Below, in pieces: positions 1 to 6,354 of a DNA stretch of 6,354 nt (position 1 is its first letter; each line of letters opens with the position of its first letter). A program made the position numbers and the translations under genes. Below the pieces are notes generated by a model. The model ran no database searches. It was given only the letters and a program-made list of their open reading frames with translations, and was not told the DNA's origin. This stretch comes from Oscillospiraceae bacterium (GTDB lineage: Bacteria > Bacillota > Clostridia > Oscillospirales > Ruminococcaceae). The stretch is taken from the NCBI GenBank assembly GCA_016303195.1, contig JAEDMD010000117.1:1-6354 (forward strand), given 5' to 3'.

Positions 1-1699
1 AAACTATCCTCAATGTACGCTTTGATATGTCCATAGCAAGTGCGATCTTTGCGGGATCGTCGTCCATGAGAACAATGTCTGCGGCTTCTATTGCCGCATC
101 AGAACCCATTGAGCCCATTGCGATCCCCACATCCGCTCTCGAAAGAACAGGAGCATCGTTTATACCATCACCAACGAACGCAAGACTTCCCTTTTCTGAT
201 TTTTCACCGAGCAGTTTTTCAACCTTTTCAACTTTATCGGCAGGGAGAAGTTCACTGTATGCTTTGTCCAGTCCCAGTTCTTTCATGGCGGCATCAGCGG
301 CTGATGATGAATCGCCCGTAAGCATGACCGTCTGCTTTACGCCTCTTGCTTTCAAGCGCTTTATGGCATTTTTCGATGTTTCTTTCACTCTGTAAGCTAT
401 GACAATGTGTCCCGCATATTTTCCGTTGTCGGAAATATGCACCTTCGTACCTGCCTTATCGCATGGTATGGTTTCCACACCTATATCATCCATCAGCTTT
501 GAATTGCCTGCACATATTTCGTGTCCGTCAATGACAGCCTTTATGCCGTGACCTGATATTTCTTCGTTTGAGCTTATTCTGCTTCTGTCCGTTTCTTTTC
601 CGTATTTAACAGAAATAGACCTTGCTATCGGGTGATCTGAATAGCTTTCCGCATATGCTGCAAGTTCGAGAAGTTTATCTTTATCAATGCCGTTCGGGTG
701 AATTTCATTTACCTCGAAAACGCCTTTTGTAAGGGTTCCTGTTTTATCGAATACCACAATTTCAGCATTTGCAAGAACTTCAAGATAGTTTCCGCCTTTT
801 ATGAGTATTCCGTTTTTGCTCGCACCGCCGATACCGCCGAAAAAGCTGAGCGGAACGGATATTACCAGCGCACACGGACAGGAAATTACAAGAAATATCA
901 GTGCCCTATGAATCCACATCGCCCATTCTCCGCCTGTTACAAGTGGAGGGATGATCGCAAGCAACAGTGCTGATATCACAACAGCAGGAGTGTAATATCT
1001 TGAAAATTTGGTGATGAAATTCTCTGCTTTTGCTTTCTTGGAAGCTGAATTCTCAACAAGATCGAGTATCTTCGATACAGTAGAATCTTCGTATTCCTTT
1101 GTAACTTCAACTTTCAGCGTACCGCTCTGATTTATGCATCCGCTTATTACGTTGTCGCCTGTTTTTACGGTTCTCGGTACGCTTTCGCCTGTCAGTGCAG
1201 ATGTATCGACAGACGAATTGCCGTCTGTAACAACGCCGTCGAGAGGGATCCTCTCTCCAGCCTTTACGACGATTATCTGTCCCTTTTCAATTTCTTCGGG
1301 ATCAACTTCTACAAGCTGTCCGTCTGATTCGATATTCGCATGGTCGGGACGTATATCCATGAGTGAAGCAATATTCTTTCTCGACTTTCCCACAGCAACG
1401 CCCTGAAAAAGCTCGCCTATCTGATAGAAAAGCATTACCGCAGCAGCCTCGGGATATTCCCCTACTGCAAGCGCACCGACCGTAGCCACAGTCATAAGGA
1501 AATTCTCGTCGAATACCTGTCCGTTCTTGATATTCCTTGCTGCTTTCCAAAGAACATCCCAACCGATAATACCATAAGGAACAAGAAACGTCACAAGTCT
1601 TGCAAGACTTTTTTCTTCAAGCGGAAGTAATGCAGCTACGATAAGCAGAACGCCTGCCGCAATTATCCTTATCAGTATATTTTTCTGTTTCTTACTCAT
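1..1699 (-). CDS. Zn/Cd-type heavy-metal translocating P1B-ATPase (C-terminus beyond left edge)
   Basis: Membrane ATPase that exports soft divalent metals, most likely Zn(II)/Cd(II)/Pb(II) (CadA/ZntA type), from the cytoplasm. I translated it from the complement: 566 residues are visible, with no stop before the window edge. Seen: membrane segments near residues 8-25, 32-50 and 64-95; the actuator TGES at 170-173; the transmembrane metal site CPC at 274-276, in SCPCALV; the phosphorylation motif DKTGT with aspartate 318; the P1B signature HP at 356-357; TGD at 461-463; and the hinge GDGINDAP at 510-517. The last visible residues follow the MGSxGSDAAIEAADIVLM stretch, so only the final membrane pair, which holds the last substrate-specifying residues, is missing. 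The start ATG at 1699 has GGGGAG (1708-1713) upstream. There is no N-terminal HMA domain; the small gene 18 bases upstream supplies one separately. The EYPEAAAVMLFYQIGE segment and the DCxxC of the partner favour Zn/Cd over Cu. Family call is very secure; exact metal is inferred. Confidence 0.96.
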   Translation of the reverse strand, partial: MSKKQKNILIRIIAAGVLLIVAALLPLEEKSLARLVTFLVPYGIIGWDVLWKAARNIKNGQVFDENFLMTVATVGALAVGEYPEAAAVMLFYQIGELFQGVAVGKSRKNIASLMDIRPDHANIESDGQLVEVDPEEIEKGQIIVVKAGERIPLDGVVTDGNSSVDTSALTGESVPRTVKTGDNVISGCINQSGTLKVEVTKEYEDSTVSKILDLVENSASKKAKAENFITKFSRYYTPAVVISALLLAIIPPLVTGGEWAMWIHRALIFLVISCPCALVISVPLSFFGGIGGASKNGILIKGGNYLEVLANAEIVVFDKTGTLTKGVFEVNEIHPNGIDKDKLLELAAYAESYSDHPIARSISVKYGKETDRSRISSNEEISGHGIKAVIDGHEICAGNSKLMDDIGVETIPCDKAGTKVHISDNGKYAGHIVIAYRVKETSKNAIKRLKARGVKQTVMLTGDSSSAADAAMKELGLDKAYSELLPADKVEKVEKLLGEKSEKGSLAFVGDGINDAPVLSRADVGIAMGSMGSDAAIEAADIVLMDDDPAKIALAMDISKRTLRIV

Positions 1700-1717
1700 G
1701 GTATACACTCCCCGTTT

Positions 1718-1942
1718 TTATTTCAGCACTATCTCACAGTCCGGCTCTACTTTTTTGCAAAGCTTTACCACCTTGTCCATAAGAGCATCAAAGTCTGTTC
1801 CATCAGGTGCTTTTATCGTCATTTTCTGTGTCATAAAGCTGACAACAGCATCTTCAACTTCGGGAAGTTCCTTGATCGAGTTTTCCATTTTTGCCGCACA
1901 GTTGGCACAGTCCAGATCGATGAGTTTGAATACCTTTTTCAT
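1718..1942 (-). CDS. Stand-alone HMA-domain heavy-metal-binding protein (metallochaperone-like)
   Basis: A 74-residue cytoplasmic protein made of one heavy-metal-associated domain with the expected beta-alpha-beta-beta-alpha-beta pattern. The metal site is D11-C12-A-N-C15 near the N-terminus. An aspartate directly before CxxC is typical of Zn/Cd/Pb-type domains such as that of ZntA, whereas copper domains usually read MTCxxC. Two further cysteines, C62 and C69, lie in the C-terminal part. It is the first gene of the unit; the P1B-ATPase, which lacks this domain, starts 18 bases after its stop. It probably passes metal to the ATPase or senses it for that pump (inference). The start at 1942 was chosen because GGAGG lies 7 bases upstream; the longer frame from 1984 has no ribosome site and would run through the operator. 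Copper chaperone (CopZ-like) is the main alternative, judged less likely from the DCxxC and the partner. Confidence 0.9.
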   Translation of the reverse strand: MKKVFKLIDLDCANCAAKMENSIKELPEVEDAVVSFMTQKMTIKAPDGTDFDALMDKVVKLCKKVEPDCEIVLK

Positions 1943-1949
1943 AATAGTA

Positions 1950-1954
1950 CCTCC
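1950..1954 (-). promoter_or_regulatory. Ribosome binding site deciding the HMA gene start
   Basis: GGAGG on the minus strand, 7 bases before the ATG at 1942. It fixes the start of the HMA gene at the internal methionine of the open frame. The upstream in-frame ATG at 1984 overlaps the operator repeats and has no such site. Confidence 0.85.
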
Positions 1955-1983
1955 GTAAAATTTGAATATAATGTGTACGTTCA

Positions 1984-2022
1984 TTCATATGAATAATCAT
2001 TCATATGAACTTCTATTCATAT
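1984..2022. promoter_or_regulatory. Overlapping ArsR/SmtB-type operator repeats of the metal-efflux operon
   Basis: TTCATAT occurs three times at an exact 16-bp period (1984-1990, 2000-2006, 2016-2022), and ATATGAA twice (1987-1993, 2003-2009). Together they form two inverted repeats ATATGAA-N6-TTCATAT (1987-2006 and 2003-2022) that share half-sites. They can also be read as two palindromes TTCATATGAA (1984-1993 and 2000-2009). The TGAA-N6-TTCA core is the pattern of operators bound by ArsR/SmtB zinc/cadmium repressors (family knowledge). The distal repeat overlaps the -10 box and the other lies just downstream of it, as expected for repression released by metal. The cognate repressor is not in this window, so identity of the binder is inferred. 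Confidence 0.72.
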
Positions 2023-2049
2023 ATTAGCACATATTTTTCGGTTTGTCAA
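2021..2049 (-). promoter_or_regulatory. Sigma-70-type promoter of the HMA/P1B-ATPase unit
   Basis: On the minus strand TTGACA (2044-2049) is separated by exactly 17 bases from TAATAT (2021-2026). Transcription would begin near 2014, giving an untranslated leader of about 70 bases to the HMA start at 1942. The -10 box overlaps the metal operator repeats, so repression by steric block is expected. Confidence 0.8.
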
Positions 2050-2138
2050 GTGCTTTGTTTCATTTTGTCAAATTTCATATTATCAATAATCAAGTAAAAT
2101 ACAAGTTTGTTAGCATATACAAATATTCAAATAATCCA

Positions 2139-2167
2139 TTGACATAAAATGATAATGGTGATAAAAT
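2139..2167 (+). promoter_or_regulatory. Sigma-70-type promoter of eno
   Basis: TTGACA (2139-2144), a 17-base spacer, then TAAAAT (2162-2167): close to consensus, as expected for a highly expressed glycolytic gene. Transcription would start near 2174. It points away from the metal-operon promoter; the two -35 boxes are about 90 bases apart, and the AT-rich DNA between them (2050-2138) shows no gene. Confidence 0.78.
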
Positions 2168-2173
2168 TATTAC

Positions 2174-3610
<1,437 letters not shown>

Positions 3611-3619
3611 GTTTCATTA

Positions 3620-3707
3620 AGAACCTGTCCACATAGGGTGAATGTACGGATTATCAGGCATAATTTTGTCGAAAATACGTGCATGAATCCCTATGTGGAC
3701 ATGTTCT
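3620..3707. repeat. 88-bp inverted-repeat element, possible MITE-like insertion
   Basis: The left arm at 3620-3638 (AGAACCTGTCCACATAGGG) and the right arm at 3689-3707 are reverse complements at 18 of 19 positions; the only mismatch is at 3625/3702. The 50-bp centre has no gene but carries a small ATTTT/AAAAT hairpin (3663-3667 with 3672-3676). The element lies 9 bases after the eno stop and before the terminator. It resembles a miniature inverted-repeat transposable element or a REP-like hairpin. No clear target-site duplication is visible in the flanks, and copy number cannot be judged from one window. It lacks a U-tract, so it is unlikely to be the main terminator, though as RNA it would form a strong hairpin. 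Confidence 0.7.
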
Positions 3708-3720
3708 AAAATCTTTCCAT

Positions 3721-3762
3721 AAAAAAACTCGTCTGTATTTGATGTACAGACGAGATTTTTTT
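3721..3762. terminator. Rho-independent terminator, probably bidirectional
   Basis: A perfect 10-bp stem CTCGTCTGTA/TACAGACGAG (3728-3737 with 3745-3754) with a 7-base loop, followed by seven T (3756-3762) and preceded by seven A (3721-3727). The tracts on both sides allow it to end eno transcription on the plus strand and the ABC transporter unit arriving on the minus strand, whose stop codon lies 5 bases beyond. Confidence 0.93.
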
Positions 3763-3767
3763 ATCTG

Positions 3768-5075
3768 TCACAGTCTCCATGATGCGGCTACACGCCTGCT
3801 CTCTATGAACGAACGGTATATTCCGTTCTGTTTCATGAGTTCATCATGTGTTCCATGCTGTGCTATATTACCGTGTTCAATTACAAGTATCTGATCAGCA
3901 TTACGTACAGTTTTCAGTCGGTGGGCTATCATGATGATCGTCTTTTCCTTTGTCAGTGCATCAACAGCGTTCATAAGTTCTGCCTCATTTTCGGGATCGA
4001 CATTTGCAGTAGCCTCGTCAAGCACTATTATCGGTGCATCCTTCATTATCGCTCTTGCAATGGAGATACGCTGTTTTTCGCCTCCCGAAAGACTTGCACC
4101 TCCCTCGCCAATCACTGTATCATAGCCATCAGGAAGATTCATTATAAAATCATGACAGCAAGCCTTTTTTGCTGCATCTATCACCTTTTCCATCGGTGCA
4201 TCAGGCTGACCGAAACGGATATTATTTGCTATCGTATCTGCAAACAGATAGACGTTCTGGAAAACAAAACTGAAATTCTTCATAAGGGCATCCATGCTGT
4301 AATCACGTATATTCTTTCCGTCAAGTGTCACCCTGCCTTCATCCACATCCCAGAATCGTGAAAGCAGTGAAGTGAGTGTTGTCTTTCCTCCGCCTGACGG
4401 TCCGACAATCGCAGTAGTTGTGTGTTCGGGTATCGTAAGCGATACATTGTTGATTACTTTTCTGTTTTCATATGCAAAACTAATATTTTCAGCTTTTATA
4501 TCAAAATGCTGCGGTGTGATATCTTCGCCCGAAATATCCATCTGCGGAGTATCAAGTATTGCCTGTGCCTGATCCACACTGTTATCCACAACTCTCAGAA
4601 GTGACGAATATGCACCTGCATTGTCAAGCTGTGCATAGATAAGGTATGAGCTGATTATCATAATGATAGTTGTCAGCAAGTCCATACTGCCGCTGATATG
4701 CATCATAACCGAAACAAGAACGATCAGCGTTCCAATTGCTTTCAGCCAGAAACTCTGCATTGTCATAAACGGGATAAGTTTAAGTTCCATTTCTGCATTA
4801 GCCTGTTCGTTCTCATCTATCGCTGTATTGAGTTCATGACTGCGTTTTCCCGTAAGTCTGAACGCTCTGACTTCAGCTATACCCTGAATGTACTCGATAA
4901 CCTTTGAAACAAGCGCAGAATCCTTTTCTATCTTCTGCTTCGCCATACCTTCACTGACTTTCATCATTCCGCTGTTTATTGTGAAGAATACCACAAGTCC
5001 GCCGCAGAGGATAAGACCGATACGCCAATCAACGGGATTTATTGTCATACCAGTAAACGAACTCATATTCGGCAT
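3768..5075 (-). CDS. 5'-truncated ABC exporter half-transporter (membrane part plus ATPase), probably a pseudogene
   Basis: The remnant of an exporter with fused membrane and ATPase domains. Numbering from an ATG at 5075 gives 435 residues. Homology to the family begins only around VDWRIGLIL (residues 15-23), with a membrane segment there and two more at about 101-150. The complete ATPase domain follows: Walker A GPSGGGKT (225-232), Q-loop FQNVYLF, signature LSGGEKQR (329-336), Walker B IIVLDE (349-354) and H-loop histidine 385 in IAHRL. Full-length relatives have about 580 residues, so roughly 150 N-terminal residues, about three membrane helices, are missing. Upstream the frame overlaps the end of the CD1108-like gene in another frame, so the real 5' end is lost. 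A chance GAGGAG (5083-5088) lies 7 bases before the ATG at 5075, so a truncated protein could still be made; it should not transport. The ending ESRRVAASWRL suggests the clostridial exporter group related to IrtB/YbtQ (weak inference). The terminator lies just beyond the stop. Confidence 0.85.
   Translation of the reverse strand: MPNMSSFTGMTINPVDWRIGLILCGGLVVFFTINSGMMKVSEGMAKQKIEKDSALVSKVIEYIQGIAEVRAFRLTGKRSHELNTAIDENEQANAEMELKLIPFMTMQSFWLKAIGTLIVLVSVMMHISGSMDLLTTIIMIISSYLIYAQLDNAGAYSSLLRVVDNSVDQAQAILDTPQMDISGEDITPQHFDIKAENISFAYENRKVINNVSLTIPEHTTTAIVGPSGGGKTTLTSLLSRFWDVDEGRVTLDGKNIRDYSMDALMKNFSFVFQNVYLFADTIANNIRFGQPDAPMEKVIDAAKKACCHDFIMNLPDGYDTVIGEGGASLSGGEKQRISIARAIMKDAPIIVLDEATANVDPENEAELMNAVDALTKEKTIIMIAHRLKTVRNADQILVIEHGNIAQHGTHDELMKQNGIYRSFIESRRVAASWRL
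5025..5050. other. Junction between a conjugative-element gene and an ABC exporter gene
   Basis: Read on the minus strand, the CD1108-like frame keeps its family character up to EYEFVYWYDNKSR and stops at TGA (5029-5031). In a different frame the ABC exporter's recognisable sequence begins at VDWRIG (V at 5031-5033). The upstream gene loses its C-terminal part and the downstream gene its N-terminal part at the same place, which marks a deletion, recombination or assembly joint. No inverted terminal repeats or clear attachment-site duplication are visible. Confidence 0.75.
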
Positions 5076-6354
5076 TGAAGATCTCCTCAAGAAGATCCTC
5101 GGTATCACCGTCAAACTCCCAATACTTGATGTCGCCGTTTTCGGCATCAAAATCATAGTAATATGCACACAAGAACGACCACAGCTTGTAACAGTCAAAA
5201 TCCCACTGTGGCTCCCAGTTGTATACGTCCGACTTACCCCAGTACCAGTTATCGGGCTTGTCTTTCAGTTCTTTCTTTTTTGCACCAAAATCCACAAGTC
5301 CGTCTTTCCAATCGTCCTCATCACTGACTTTCAGTATTTTTTGATTGAAGTTATATGCAAGTTCAGTGTAATATTTCTCAGCTTCGGACAGGTCATAATC
5401 CTGCGCCGCATATGTGCCGAGCATAAACCCACCGCCCGACATTACCGATGTAAAGATCATGATGATAAATGCGAACACCAACAGAATAATTAGTATCGGA
5501 ACAGTGACCGCCCCGAAAAACTTCTTGACTTCCTTTTCGTAGATATTTTTGATGTACTTGAAAGCCTGTGAAATGGTCTCTTTAATGGTCTTTTTAGCTT
5601 GTTTATTCTGAGGTTTCGGCTTGTGCTTTCGCTGTTTATAGCTGTCATGCTTTTCTTTCAGCCTGCTGTCCTGCTTTTTCAGGCGTTCATCTGATTTCAG
5701 CTTTTTATCATGAACATTGTCACGCTTTTTCTGTTCACGCTGTAAGCGTTCAGGCTTGCTGACTTTCTGCACAGCAGGCTCGACTATTCGTCTTTTTGCG
5801 GAGTCTATCGCATGAACAAAATCGTTGTCCTGATCTTCATTGACCGCTTTCTGCCATGCCGATGCCCTCATACGGCTTGCAGAATAAGAAACAGGCTTTA
5901 AGATAAGCAGGGTAGGCTTGCTGTCTTTGGAGATTTTCCGCTGAACAGACTGTTCTTTCCTGCGAAATTTCTGCTCCGTTTTCAGCTGTTTACGCTCAAA
6001 TTTCAGTTCACGCTTGGACTGTCTGTATGCTTGCAGCCGCCGCTTATTCATCGCCCTGCGGAGTTTGTTGCCCCTGTCCCTGACGATTTTTGACTTATAT
6101 TCTGCCTTGGCGGCTTTCAGATCAGCCTTTGTTTTAGCCATTTTCGGCTTGTAGGTCTTAGCCTTGTACAGCTTGTTGTCAGCCTTTTTCAGCCTATATT
6201 TTGCCTTTTCAAGCTGAAACTGCTTTTTCTGCTTGAAGTGATTCCGAGTACCTTTGACGGCATCGACAGCCGTCCGCCCCATGAGAAATACACCCTTGTG
6301 ATAATCGTCCACCGCTTCACGGGTGTATTTCTGTTTGAGCTTGTTGCGGACTTC
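5029..6354 (-). CDS. CD1108-like mobile-element (ICE) membrane protein, 3'-truncated; 5' end beyond right edge
   Basis: A fragment of a protein family common in clostridial integrative conjugative elements (CD1108 family of C. difficile conjugative transposons). The frame is open to the window edge; 441 residues are visible, so the in-frame GTG at 6312 is unlikely to be the start. Residues 1-275, numbered from the edge, are extremely rich in Lys, Arg and Gln, with helix-forming repeats, and should be cytoplasmic. One membrane helix follows at about 280-306 (FFGAVTVPILIILLVFAFIIMIF). After it comes an outside region rich in Trp, Tyr and Asp (about 315-441). Family members usually continue into a peptidoglycan-hydrolase-type domain, thought to help the conjugation channel cross the wall; here a TGA cuts the protein just after WYDNKSR, and ABC exporter sequence begins. 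The family call rests on recalled similarity; the topology and truncation are seen directly. Confidence 0.75.
   Translation of the reverse strand, partial: EVRNKLKQKYTREAVDDYHKGVFLMGRTAVDAVKGTRNHFKQKKQFQLEKAKYRLKKADNKLYKAKTYKPKMAKTKADLKAAKAEYKSKIVRDRGNKLRRAMNKRRLQAYRQSKRELKFERKQLKTEQKFRRKEQSVQRKISKDSKPTLLILKPVSYSASRMRASAWQKAVNEDQDNDFVHAIDSAKRRIVEPAVQKVSKPERLQREQKKRDNVHDKKLKSDERLKKQDSRLKEKHDSYKQRKHKPKPQNKQAKKTIKETISQAFKYIKNIYEKEVKKFFGAVTVPILIILLVFAFIIMIFTSVMSGGGFMLGTYAAQDYDLSEAEKYYTELAYNFNQKILKVSDEDDWKDGLVDFGAKKKELKDKPDNWYWGKSDVYNWEPQWDFDCYKLWSFLCAYYYDFDAENGDIKYWEFDGDTEDLLEEIFNAEYEFVYWYDNKSR

Noticed and set aside
27..1406. Plus-strand frames opposite the P-type ATPase
   Set aside because: They are antisense shadows; the minus strand carries every P1B-ATPase motif in one continuous frame.
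1718..1984. Longer HMA protein starting at 1984
   Set aside because: The extra 14 residues have no family resemblance and no ribosome site, and run through the operator and leader. GGAGG sits correctly before the ATG at 1942.
3768..5198. ABC exporter starting at 5198
   Set aside because: The first part of this frame (5076-5198) is an out-of-frame reading of the CD1108-like gene and shows no transporter features.
4888..5493. 201-residue plus-strand frame with hydrophobic stretches
   Set aside because: It lies antisense to the ABC fragment and the ICE gene, with no start signals. The hydrophobic look is a mirror of the charged and hydrophobic codons on the coding strand.
5029..6312. CD1108-like gene starting at 6312
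   Set aside because: The codon there is GTG inside a frame that continues open to the window edge, with the same Lys/Arg-rich character (EVRNKLKQKYTREA). The true start lies outside the window.

Overview
The window looks like chromosome of a Gram-positive Clostridia, most likely a Ruminococcus-type gut Firmicute. The pointers are A/G-rich Shine-Dalgarno sites, consensus TTGACA/TAnnnT promoters, U-tailed hairpin terminators, the character of the enolase and P-type ATPase sequences, and a gene of the CD1108 family found in Tn1549-like integrative conjugative elements. This placement is inference from sequence style; no rRNA or other taxonomic marker is present.

Layout. (1) Positions 1-1942, minus strand: a heavy-metal export unit. 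A 74-residue HMA (heavy-metal-associated) protein with a DCxxC metal site is followed 18 bases later by a Zn/Cd-type P1B-ATPase that runs off the left edge and has no N-terminal HMA domain of its own. The unit is driven by a consensus promoter (2021-2049). Its -10 and start region carry overlapping inverted repeats that match the ArsR/SmtB metal-sensor operator pattern (1984-2022). (2) Positions 2139-3610, plus strand: a consensus promoter, a leader of about 138 nt with several hairpins, then a complete enolase gene (eno). (3) Positions 3611-3767: an 88-bp element with near-perfect 19-bp inverted ends, then a hairpin terminator with A and T tracts that can serve both converging transcription units. 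(4) Positions 3768-6354, minus strand: two broken genes joined head to tail. The C-terminal three quarters of an ABC exporter half-transporter lies directly downstream of the N-terminal part of a CD1108-like conjugative-element membrane protein. Each lacks the part that should lie across the junction near 5028-5050.

How the parts work together. The HMA protein and the ATPase form a metal-efflux pair, probably derepressed by excess metal through a regulator encoded elsewhere. Enolase is a glycolytic housekeeping gene with its own promoter, divergent from the metal operon. The right third is a scar or edge of a mobile element (or an assembly chimera) and need not be functionally linked to the left part.

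I found no CRISPR array, tRNA or rRNA. The points most worth following are the structured eno leader, the stacked metal-sensor operators, the inverted-repeat element behind eno, and the chimeric junction. I do not see convincing evidence for a wholly new multi-gene system.
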